Of a stretch of DNA of 64,000 nt, positions 1 through 7,767 are shown piece by piece; the stretch's first letter is position 1; the number at the start of each line of letters is the position of its first letter. The notes below the pieces were generated by a model. The model worked only from the letters and a program-made list of their open reading frames with translations. It made no database searches and was not told the DNA's origin. Made by a program: the position numbers and the translations under genes. The DNA comes from Planctomyces sp. SH-PL62 (GTDB lineage: Bacteria > Planctomycetota > Planctomycetia > Isosphaerales > Isosphaeraceae): NCBI RefSeq assembly GCF_001610895.1, contig NZ_CP011275.1, forward strand, positions 22,055 through 86,054. Direction: 5' to 3'.

Positions 1-1
1 C

Positions 2-1378
2 GGCCAGGACTGCGACGAGGACGGCCGCCCCGTCTTCCCCCCGGCCGGCCTCGAGGAGGGCCGGCTGGACGCGATCCAGCGGGAGCTCCTCGCCGCCTGC
101 AACCGGATCCAGCCGGCCTACTTCCCGATCCTGAGCGTCGAGAAGTACGAGGGGAGGAACCTGATCGTGCTCTGGGCCCCGGGCGGCATGAACCGCCCGT
201 ACAAGGCCCCGAGCGCCGTGACCGCCAAGACGAAGGAGCACCGCTACTTCATCCGACGCTACTCGAGCACGATCGAGGTGAAGTCGAACGGCGAGGACGA
301 GCAGGAGCTCCTCCGCCTGACCGCAACCGTCCCGTTCGACGACCGTCGATGCGTCTCGGCCGACGTCGACGACCTGCGCCCCGGGCTGATCCGGGCGTAT
401 CTGAAAGAGGTCGGCAGCGGGCTCCACGAGGACGCGGCCGGGATGCCGCTCGTCGAACTGGGGCGGCGGATGAACATCGTCGACGGGGCCGACGAGTTCG
501 CGAGGCCCCGCAACGTCGGCGTGCTGTTCTTCCACGACAAGCCGAGGAAGTTCCTCCCCGGGGCGCAGATCGACGTGGTGATCTTCCCCGACGGCCCCGG
601 CGGCGACGTGATCGTCGAGAAGTCGTTCCACGGCCCGCTGCACGAGCAGGTTCGGGACGCCCTGCGCTACATTGAGAGCAACGCGCTCAGGCGGAAGATC
701 GTCAAGAGCGGCGACCGCGCCGAGGCGGTCCGCATCCTGAACTACCCCTTCCCGGCCGTCGAGGAGTCCCTGGTCAACGCCGTCTACCACCGCGGCTACG
801 ACCAGCGGGAGCCGGTCGAGGTGCGGATCAACCCGGACGGGATCGAGATCGTCAGCTACCCCGGGCCGGACGCCTCGATCCGGCTCGAGGCCCTCACGGG
901 CGAGAAGATCGTGGCCCGGCGCTACAGGAACCGCCGCATCGGGGAGTTCTTGAAGGAGCTCGACCTGACCGAAGGCCGCTCGACCGGCATCCCCAAGATC
1001 CGCAGGGCGATGGCGACGAACGGATCGCCGCCGCCCAGGTTCTCGACCGACGAGGGGCGGAGCTACTTCCTGGTGGAGCTGCCCGTCCACCCGAAACTCG
1101 CGGGGGTGAAGGCGCATGACGAGGCGCATGACGAGGCGCATCAGGAGCTCACCGAGGCCGAGGCCAAGATCCTGTCGTTCGTCGCGGATCGGCCGAGGAG
1201 CCGACCGGAGATCGCTCGGCACCTCGGGCAGAAGGGCCGCAGCGGGCACCTCTACAAGTCCACCGACCGCCTGCGCGGCCTGGGGCTCGTCGAGCTGACG
1301 ATCCCCGACAAGCCCCGGAGCAGGAACCAGAAGATTCGGCTCGCCGAGGAGGGCGCGGCGTGGCTGGCGGCGAAATAG
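2..1378 (+). CDS. AlbA_2/Schlafen-like ATP-binding transcriptional regulator (5' end outside window)
   Basis: The frame is open at the window edge, so the N-terminus is missing. What remains is about 458 residues. The visible order is the end of an AlbA_2 (Schlafen-type) domain (ILSVEKYEGRNLIVLWAPGG, with the PYKAP segment after it), a middle part ending in an HATPase_c_4-like stretch (VEESLVNAVYHRGYD, then GRSTGIPKIRRAM), and a C-terminal winged helix (RPEIARHLGQ ... LRGLGLVEL). Proteins with this build are usually ATP-binding regulators or parts of defence loci; the target here is unknown. A short AHDE tandem sits between the ATPase and the winged helix. Family assignment is by recognisable motifs; function is inference. 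Confidence 0.8.
   Translation, partial: GQDCDEDGRPVFPPAGLEEGRLDAIQRELLAACNRIQPAYFPILSVEKYEGRNLIVLWAPGGMNRPYKAPSAVTAKTKEHRYFIRRYSSTIEVKSNGEDEQELLRLTATVPFDDRRCVSADVDDLRPGLIRAYLKEVGSGLHEDAAGMPLVELGRRMNIVDGADEFARPRNVGVLFFHDKPRKFLPGAQIDVVIFPDGPGGDVIVEKSFHGPLHEQVRDALRYIESNALRRKIVKSGDRAEAVRILNYPFPAVEESLVNAVYHRGYDQREPVEVRINPDGIEIVSYPGPDASIRLEALTGEKIVARRYRNRRIGEFLKELDLTEGRSTGIPKIRRAMATNGSPPPRFSTDEGRSYFLVELPVHPKLAGVKAHDEAHDEAHQELTEAEAKILSFVADRPRSRPEIARHLGQKGRSGHLYKSTDRLRGLGLVELTIPDKPRSRNQKIRLAEEGAAWLAAK
1112..1144 (+). repeat. 12-bp tandem repeat inside the AlbA_2 gene
   Basis: The unit GCGCATGACGAG occurs twice in full and a third time in part, giving AHDEAHDEAHQE in the linker before the winged helix. 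It keeps the reading frame and could vary in copy number. Confidence 0.7.
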
Positions 1379-1533
1379 CCGGCTGGAAGCTAAACTGCGG
1401 AAGTCTCGCAAGAAGGCCGTCTAAAGTTCTGACTTCTACCGGACATAAAGGGCGTTCCCGGACGCTAGCCGAACGGGCCCTCACGACCCTGGCGGCGGAA
1501 TGGCTGCTCCAGGCGCGTCAAGCCTCCGGGAGG

Positions 1534-1821
1534 CTATTCGACGTCCCCCTCCCCGTCACAGTAGCAGGCGTCGGACCCGTACTTGTACCAGACGTCCATC
1601 ATGGCCCTCAGCTCCTCCAGGCGGGCGAGGATGGCGACCCGGTCCTGGTAGACGCGGTCGTCGTCGACGAGGACGGGGGGACGCGTCCCTGCGGGCAAGC
1701 CCCCGCGGCCGGGGCCGGCGGCCGCGACGAGCACCACCTCATGGGCCAGGCACGACTCCTGCAGGGCCTGCTGGAGCTCCCGACCCGCCGGGTCCTCGGC
1801 CGTCCTGTAAAGGGTGATCAT
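1534..1821 (-). CDS. small thioredoxin-fold (glutaredoxin/GST N-terminal-like) protein
   Basis: About 95 residues beginning MITLYRTAEDPAGRELQQAL. The start shown has a GGGAG motif a few bases upstream, and the longer upstream extension is Arg/Gly-rich and unlike coding sequence. The pattern of a short beta strand (ITLYR), a helix, a second strand (EVVLV), then PPVLVDDDRVYQ resembles the cis-Pro region of glutaredoxin or GST N-terminal domains. There is no CxxC at the usual place (TAEDPAG), so it may bind rather than reduce a substrate. It stands alone and converges with the gene on its left. Fold assignment is tentative. Confidence 0.6.
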   Translation of the reverse strand: MITLYRTAEDPAGRELQQALQESCLAHEVVLVAAAGPGRGGLPAGTRPPVLVDDDRVYQDRVAILARLEELRAMMDVWYKYGSDACYCDGEGDVE

Positions 1822-1878
1822 CGCCACTCCCGTCCCGCGGGCCTTCCCGCGGCCCGACTCTCCACGCCCCTGCTCCAC

Positions 1879-2530
1879 GATGGTCCGACGCCCGATTATC
1901 GAGTCATTGCAACTCGCGGGCGCGCCGCGGCCGGCGAGGAGGTCGTCGGCGACGACGGATGCGGCCGGCTTCCGGCCGGGCCGAGACTGCGATGCGGGGC
2001 GGCTCGGAGCGGGAATCGCCGGAACCGCCTGCGTCGCGATCCCGCGAGTCCGCCGCCGGGCCGGCGACGGTCATCGAGGACTCGGGCCGCGCGGGCGCGC
2101 CGCCGACGCTATGGACTCGGCTTCCGCGTCCGGCGGCCCGGCTCCGGCCGTCCCTCGGGCCTCGACTCGCCCAGGTGCCTGGACCTGTCTGCAGGCCCGA
2201 GTCCTTGACGTAGATGGGCGCTCCGCCGCCGCGGCCCGCCCCTTCCCGCCTCACGGGCACGGCCTCCACCGCACGCGAGTCGCGCAGGGCCTGGATGACG
2301 GCGCGTCGATCGCGCGGCGGAGGATCGAAACCTCTTCGACCTCGTCCCCCCGGGGGGATCCGTCGAGGGGGGCGTCGGGTCCGCCGGCCGGACGACGGAC
2401 CCGTCGCGGCCGACGACGCCCGGCGATGCGGGCTGGGCCTGAATTCCGGGCGATTCCGCGTCATAGAAGTCCGACGCCCCCTTAGCGGGCGGCCCCGGAA
2501 CGACGCGACCCTTCCACGAAAGGCCCGACC
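1879..2530. other. 650-bp region with no convincing gene
   Basis: All frames here give Arg/Pro/Gly-rich translations typical of very GC-rich non-coding DNA, with no motif, no good ribosome site and no clear repeat. The promoter of the gene starting at 2531 should lie at its right end, but no clear -10/-35 pair was seen. Confidence 0.5.
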
Positions 2531-3703
2531 ATGTCCAGCAAGTCCAAGAACCGCAGGAACGCCTTCGACTTCTCCGACCCCCGCTGGGCCGACCACGCCG
2601 CCGGACGGGCGGCCGCGGCCTGGACGCGGTGGGACGCCCCCTACTTCGGCGGCCCCTTCGACCGCGCGGCCGACCTGAGGCTCTGGCTCGTCCGCGAGGC
2701 CGGCGGCCGGCCGATCCTGGCGTGCCTCCGGCCCCGCGTCGACCCCGCCGCCGGCGTCGTCGCGCTCGGGGCCGACGGGGTCGCGGGGGCCTGGGACCTC
2801 GCCCTGGAAGACGGATCGCCGGCCGACCTCCACGCCGACGGCTCGCCGACGGCCGACCTGGCCCGCCGGGTCGCCGACCTCTTCCTCCGCCAGTGGCCCT
2901 CGGCCCCGGCCGCGCCGCCGCCGGTCCCGGAGACGTACCTGGCCTACCGGGGCCGCGTCCCGGTCCGCATGACGGCCGAGTTCGCCGAGCGGCTCGCCCG
3001 CGACTGCGGCGGCGACCCGACCCCGGACCGGGTCCGCGAGGCCTGGGCCGGGGTGCCGACGCTCGTCCGCTCGCCGGACCGGTCGACCCGCTGGCTCTAC
3101 CCGGCCCGGTTCCTCGCCTCCGACTCGCCCCACGGCTACGCGGCCCACCCCGAGACGCTCGAGCCGGCCCCGGCCCCCGACGCCGAGGCGGCCCCCGGCT
3201 GGGTGCGGACGGCCCGCGGGTGGGCCCCGCACGTCCCCCTGGGCGGGGCCGAGGTCTACGCCGCGACCGGCCGCCTGGGCGGCCTCGAGGCGGCGAACCC
3301 GGCCTTGGCGGTCTACCGGGGGCACGGCCTGCTGGGGCGGCGCGACTCGCTCGACGACCGCGCCCGCGTCGACGCCGCGGCGGCCCGGCTGGCCGACGAC
3401 GCCGAGTTCGCCCCGGGGGACCGCCTGGCGCTCTGCGAGGCGATGCGGGCGCGGCTCTCGCGGCGGGTCAAGTACACCCTGGGCGACCTGACGGCCGCCC
3501 TGCTGAACCCCCGCCGGCCGGTCGCCGCCTCGACCCACCCGCGGGTCGTCGCGTTCCCCGAGGCCGACCTGGCGTCCCTCGCCCGCCGCGGCTGGGACCT
3601 CCGCGGCCTCGCCGCCCTCGGCTTCGACCGGGAGGCGGGCGTCGTCCCGGACCGGGAGGTCGCGACGGAGGTCGAACCGGTTCGGCTCCTCGCCGCCTCG
3701 TGA
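2531..3703 (+). CDS. hypothetical protein, 390 aa
   Basis: A full-length open frame from an ATG preceded by GAAAGG at suitable spacing. The product begins MSSKSKNRRNAFDFSDPRW and is rich in Asp, Arg, Ala and Trp. It has no signal peptide, membrane segment or motif that I recognise. The sequence is well-ordered (aliphatic and Trp-containing blocks, few low-complexity runs), which argues for a real soluble protein over the overlapping antisense frames. It lies just before the recombinase cassette, on the same strand, but about 250 bp separate them. Confidence 0.65.
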   Translation: MSSKSKNRRNAFDFSDPRWADHAAGRAAAAWTRWDAPYFGGPFDRAADLRLWLVREAGGRPILACLRPRVDPAAGVVALGADGVAGAWDLALEDGSPADLHADGSPTADLARRVADLFLRQWPSAPAAPPPVPETYLAYRGRVPVRMTAEFAERLARDCGGDPTPDRVREAWAGVPTLVRSPDRSTRWLYPARFLASDSPHGYAAHPETLEPAPAPDAEAAPGWVRTARGWAPHVPLGGAEVYAATGRLGGLEAANPALAVYRGHGLLGRRDSLDDRARVDAAAARLADDAEFAPGDRLALCEAMRARLSRRVKYTLGDLTAALLNPRRPVAASTHPRVVAFPEADLASLARRGWDLRGLAALGFDREAGVVPDREVATEVEPVRLLAAS

Positions 3704-3952
3704 CGCCTCTCGAGCCGGCGCGGCGTGGACCTCGAACGGTCCCGAGACGCGCGGGGGTCGCTCGATCCTCGTCCGTCAACGCAGGCGGCCCGTCGGGAGC
3801 ATGGACGGACGCGGTCCCGCGAGGGCCCGCGTCCGTCCTGAACGCCCGACGGGCCGAAGACCCTTCGTCGCCGAGCGGCGATTCAAATTTGAAGCGGACC
3901 GACGACGCCGAACGACCTCCGGCGGTCGTATCATTCCTGAAAGGAGGACGCC

Positions 3953-4189
3953 TTGGAATTCCCAGCCGAGCCCGACGGCCCGCCCCCGGATCCCTCGCGC
4001 CGAGCATGGGCCCCGGACGACCTCGACGCCCGCCGCGAACGCCTGGCGCAGATCCTGGGCGGCATCCTCGCCCGACGCTGGCTGGCCGAGCGTCGCGGCG
4101 ACGGCCTCGGCCCCCTCGCCCGCGAGGAGGCCCCGGCCCTCCACGATCCCGACGACGCCAGGACCGCCGACCATGAAAGCCCCCCGTGA
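3953..4189 (+). CDS. small hypothetical protein, first gene of recombinase cassette (TTG start)
   Basis: A 78-codon gene whose TTG start is chosen because a strong AAAGGAGG site lies about 6 bases upstream. The product (MEFPAEPDGPPPDPSRRAWA...) is acidic/Pro-rich at its start with one likely helix (DDLDARRERLAQILGGILARR). Its end overlaps the ATG of the next gene at 4173, indicating translational coupling. No family recognised; the link to the serine recombinase downstream suggests an accessory role. Confidence 0.6.
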   Translation: MEFPAEPDGPPPDPSRRAWAPDDLDARRERLAQILGGILARRWLAERRGDGLGPLAREEAPALHDPDDARTADHESPP

Positions 4190-5212
4190 CGACCGGTCGA
4201 CCCTCCCGAGGCGGCCGCCCGCGAACGACGCCCCCGACGCCGCGTCCTCGCGGAAGCGGGCCCAGTTCCTCAAGGCCTGCGGCGCCTGGCTGGCGCGGTT
4301 CCCGCCCGCATCGCCCGTCTACGCGCTCCCGCCGCCGCTCGTCGCCGCCCTGGCGGGACCGATGGGGATCGACGCGGAGGACGTCCGCGCCGAGCGTCTC
4401 CTGGAGGATTTCTGCCGCGGCCGCTCCGCGGCGGGGGTCCGGGACGGCCGGCCCGTCGTCTATCGGTGGCTCGCCCCGGGCTCCCCGGAACCCGCGCGCG
4501 GCCGATCGATCGCCGCGAGGAACCGGGCGGCGACGCGGGGCCCCGGATCCCCTCTCGACGACGCCGACCTCCGCATCAAGGGCTACCTGGGGCGGCTGCT
4601 CGCCCATCCCGGATTCCTCCTCGAGTTCGCGGGCCAGAGGGACGCCTGGTCCGCGCTGCCGGATTCGGACCGCCCCCCCTGCCCCTCCGTCGCGAGGACC
4701 TCGCCGCCCCGGGCGCGGCGGATCGCGGCTTCGCGGCCTCCTTCGCCGCGTTCTGCGACCGCTGGGCGCTGGCCGGGGCGGCCGCCTGGGACCTGCCCGA
4801 TCCGCAGGTCCCCGCCGTCGCCGCCGTCCCATCTTCCGTGCGGGCGACCGGAATCCAACTCGTCCTCCCCTTCCATCACGACCTCGAGGCGGACCGGGAG
4901 CTCCTCGATCGAATCCGCCGGGCCCAGCGGGAGCGGGCCCGCGCCGTCGGCCTCGACGCCGCGGCGGGGGGCCTCGCCAATTACGAAGCGTTCGCGCGCA
5001 TGCTCGAGGTCCTGCACTGGGAACGCGTCGCGACCGGGCGCTACCTGGCCCCCGGTCGGCGGTCGGCCGGCTTCGTCGCCCCCCTCGTCCGGGGGATCGC
5101 CCGGTCGCTCGGGATGAAGGAGAGCCAGGTCGGGAAGGTGCGCAAGACGATCTCCGCCCTGCGCAAGGGGAGGGACCCCGCCTCGATCGCCGCCCTCCGC
5201 ACCCGCTCCTGA
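4173..5212 (+). CDS. hypothetical protein split by a -1 frameshift at a run of seven C
   Basis: From ATG 4173 the frame reads MKAPRDDRSTLPRRPP... KRAQFLKACGAWLARF ... to about residue 168, after which coding character moves to the -1 frame (PLPLRREDLAAPGAADRGF ... SLGMKESQVGKVRKTISALR) and ends at 5212. The switch point is C7 at 4673-4679, read CGC CCC CCC T in the first frame. A one-base slip back gives exactly the downstream frame. This can be a one-base deletion, a sequencing error, or programmed slippage. The combined product is about 346 aa. The C-terminal part looks helical and may bind DNA. No family recognised. It sits between the small TTG gene and the recombinase. Confidence 0.55.
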
Positions 5213-5250
5213 CGACGTCCCGCGGCGCCGGGCGTCGTCCGTCCCCCGCA

Positions 5251-5394
5251 GGGTCCCGAAATTCCGGTTTCGGGACCCCCGGCCGTCCACGGGCCCGTCG
5301 TATGGACCCGCGCCGTCCGCGATCCCCTCGAGGGGCCGCGCGACCGAGTCCGCGCCCGATCGAGATGGTCCCAAGATTCCATTTTCGGGTCCCC
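5251..5394. repeat. two imperfect 28-bp repeats upstream of the recombinase
   Basis: Copies lie at 5252-5279 and 5367-5394 (23 of 28 positions equal). The first contains a perfect 11-bp inverted repeat, GGGTCCCGAAA with its complement around TTCCGG (5251-5278). The second keeps the same frame of GGTCCC, ATTCC and TTTCGGG. They lie in the 296-bp gap before the recombinase gene, so they could be operators or recombinase binding sites. Confidence 0.55.
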
Positions 5395-5508
5395 GTGCGC
5401 ATCCGGCCGCCCGGCCAGGATCGAGCGACGGCCCGACTTAGGCGCCGTCCTCGGCCGTGTCCGGACCGCCCGGACCGCGCCCGATTCGACACCTTTTCCA
5501 GGACGACC

Positions 5509-7767
5509 ATGGACGAACCCACCCCGGACGGCGACGCCGTCCGACCCCGCCCGGCGGCCGCGACCGACACCGACCGGCTGATCGACGAGCTCGTCGTCGC
5601 CGCCCACCGGCGGACCCCGCAGGAACAGTGCGGCCAGGTCGGCGCGATCTACGCGCGTTACTCCACCAAGGCCCAGGGGAGCGTCGGCGACCAGGTGCGG
5701 TCGGTCCTCGAGGCGGCCGCGAGGCTGAAGATCCACGTCCCGCGCGAGTTCGTCTTCTACGACGAGGCCGTCAGCGGGAGTCGGAATCGACGCCCCGGCC
5801 TCGACCGGCTCCGCGCGACCTTGGCCCGGCGCGGTGCCGTGCAGGCCGTCCTCGTCTTCGCCACCAACCGGCTCGGGCGCACCGCCTACCATGCGATGCA
5901 GATCGTCCACGAGGAGATGGTCGGCCGCGACATCCGCTGCGTCTTCACGTCGAACAACATCGACACGGCGGACGGCCACACGTGGCAGCTGCTCCTGCAG
6001 GCCTATTCCATGGTCGACCAGATGGTCGTCGCCTCCGCCGCCGCGCACATCCACGCCGCGCACGAGGCGATGTTCGACCAGGGCCTGGTCCACGGGGCGG
6101 TGACCTACGGCTACCGCGGCCGCGAGGTCGGGGAGGGCCGGGGCGTCCGGAAGGGCCGGCCCCTCCGGGAGTACGAGATCGACCCCGAGGCCGCCCCCTG
6201 GATCCTGCGGGCGTTCGAGTGGTACGCCCGCGAGGGCCTCTCGATCGGCGAGGTCGTCCGCCGCCTCAACGCCGAGCCGCGGGCCCCGCGCAACCCGAGG
6301 CTCCTCGCCGGCTGGGACCATGCGGCGGTCCGGCGGATGTTGGGCAACCCCCGATACCGGGGCCATTGGATGTACGGGGAGACCAAGGCCGTCTGCCACC
6401 CCGGGAAGGCCTCCACGGCCCACGTGCGCCGGGACGCGCCCCTCAAGTCGGCCCGGCTGGAGCACCTCCGGATCGTCCCCGAGGACCTCTGGCTCCGGGC
6501 CCGGGCCCGGCTCGCGGAGGGGGACCGCCGCGCCGCCGGCCGCAAGCCGCGGGACGGCGACCACCGTTCCCGGCCCAGGGCCCTGGCGGGCCTGTTCCAT
6601 TGCGGCGCCCACGGCCGGCGGATGCAGGCCGGCGGCGGCCACGGCAAGATGCTGATCTGCAAGGACTGCATGGGGACGCCGCGCGAGCGGAGGTCCCTCT
6701 GTTCGATCCTCAACCGGCGCCTGGCGCTGAAGCTGACGTGCGAGGCCCTGGCCCTGCGGATCCGGCGGGACGACGGCCTGGCGACGGCCATCGTCGCGGC
6801 CTCGCGCTCCGCCGCGGCCTCGCTCCAATCCCCGGACCCGGCCCACCTGGTCGGCCTCAGGACGCGGATCGAGGCCCTCACGAGGCGGATCGGGTTCGTG
6901 ATGGACAACCCCGGGGCGGAGCCGCGCGACGTCCTCGAGGCGAAGGCGAAGCTGCAGCAGCTGCGCCGCGAGAGGTCGGCCCTGGAGTCGGACCTCGGCC
7001 GGATCGAGGCCGACGCCGCCCGAGCCGTCGAGGTCCCGGACGAGGGGGCCGTCCGCGAAATGCTGTCGAGGCTCGGCGCGACCCTCGACGAGGCCGCGGG
7101 GGAGGGGGACGCCCCGGAGGACCGCGCGGTCCGCGAAGTCGTCGACGCCCTCACCGGGGGCCGCGTCGACCTGTTCCAGGAGGGCGGTCGCGAGCCCAAG
7201 CGGGGCTGGCTCCGGGGGAGCTTCCGGTTCGACCTGGAGAGGCTGGCCCGCCTGGCGGGATTCCCGGCGATCCCCGCCCCCCCCGACGGCCCCGATCCGC
7301 GCGAATTGGTCCGCATCGACTACCGGGAGCCGGCGCCGTGCGAGGCCCATGCGACGGCCGTCAAGGCGCTGTACGACGAGGGCGTCCTGGTCAAGGAGAT
7401 CGCCGCCCGATTGGGGATCTCCCGCAACCTGGCCGCCAAGGCCCTGGCCTGGTGGCACCGCAGCCGGGACCTCGAGCCCCCCGACGGCCGTTCCCGCCGC
7501 TCCTCGCTCCCCGTCGACGCGAGGAGCCTCACCCCCCCGCTCTACGTCCGGCTGGCGGACGAGGCGCTGCGGCTCAGCGAGCAGGGCCTGCTCTACGAGG
7601 AGGTCGCCGCCCGCCTGGGGTGCGACCGGAACACGGCCGCCAAGGCGATCAAGCGGGCTTCCGAGCTCCGGGGGACGCCCGCCCAGGACGGCCGATCGCG
7701 CCGCAAGACCCTGGATCGATACCGGCGGGGCCGCGACGCCGACGCGGCCCCGCCCGGGACGGCCTGA
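5509..7767 (+). CDS. large serine recombinase/integrase
   Basis: A 752-aa protein. The N-terminal resolvase catalytic domain has AIYARYSTKAQ with the nucleophile Ser52, then DEAVSGSRNRRPGLDRL and FATNRLGR. A recombinase domain follows (NPRYRGHWMYGE near 280-295), then a zinc-ribbon-like segment around 363-400 in which one knuckle is altered (FHCGAHG ... CKDC ... LCSI), and a coiled-coil stretch (LEAKAKLQQLRRERSALESDL). Unusually it ends with two helix-turn-helix units of similar sequence (VKEIAARLGISRNLAAKAL near 630 and YEEVAARLGCDRNTAAKAI near 700). The family cuts and joins DNA through a phosphoserine link to integrate or excise elements. The ATG at 5509 is chosen because the catalytic domain starts soon after; the ribosome site is weak. 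Confidence 0.9.
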   Translation: MDEPTPDGDAVRPRPAAATDTDRLIDELVVAAHRRTPQEQCGQVGAIYARYSTKAQGSVGDQVRSVLEAAARLKIHVPREFVFYDEAVSGSRNRRPGLDRLRATLARRGAVQAVLVFATNRLGRTAYHAMQIVHEEMVGRDIRCVFTSNNIDTADGHTWQLLLQAYSMVDQMVVASAAAHIHAAHEAMFDQGLVHGAVTYGYRGREVGEGRGVRKGRPLREYEIDPEAAPWILRAFEWYAREGLSIGEVVRRLNAEPRAPRNPRLLAGWDHAAVRRMLGNPRYRGHWMYGETKAVCHPGKASTAHVRRDAPLKSARLEHLRIVPEDLWLRARARLAEGDRRAAGRKPRDGDHRSRPRALAGLFHCGAHGRRMQAGGGHGKMLICKDCMGTPRERRSLCSILNRRLALKLTCEALALRIRRDDGLATAIVAASRSAAASLQSPDPAHLVGLRTRIEALTRRIGFVMDNPGAEPRDVLEAKAKLQQLRRERSALESDLGRIEADAARAVEVPDEGAVREMLSRLGATLDEAAGEGDAPEDRAVREVVDALTGGRVDLFQEGGREPKRGWLRGSFRFDLERLARLAGFPAIPAPPDGPDPRELVRIDYREPAPCEAHATAVKALYDEGVLVKEIAARLGISRNLAAKALAWWHRSRDLEPPDGRSRRSSLPVDARSLTPPLYVRLADEALRLSEQGLLYEEVAARLGCDRNTAAKAIKRASELRGTPAQDGRSRRKTLDRYRRGRDADAAPPGTA

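Noticed and set aside
1360..2208. 282-codon plus-strand frame after the AlbA_2 gene
   Set aside because: It lies antisense to the small thioredoxin-fold gene and its translation is low-complexity with no motif.
1904..3538. 544-codon minus-strand frame opposite the 390-aa gene
   Set aside because: Low-complexity Arg/Gly/Pro translation, no ribosome site, and it runs across a non-coding stretch.
5041..7458. 805-codon minus-strand frame opposite the serine recombinase
   Set aside because: Antisense shadow of a gene with a complete catalytic domain.
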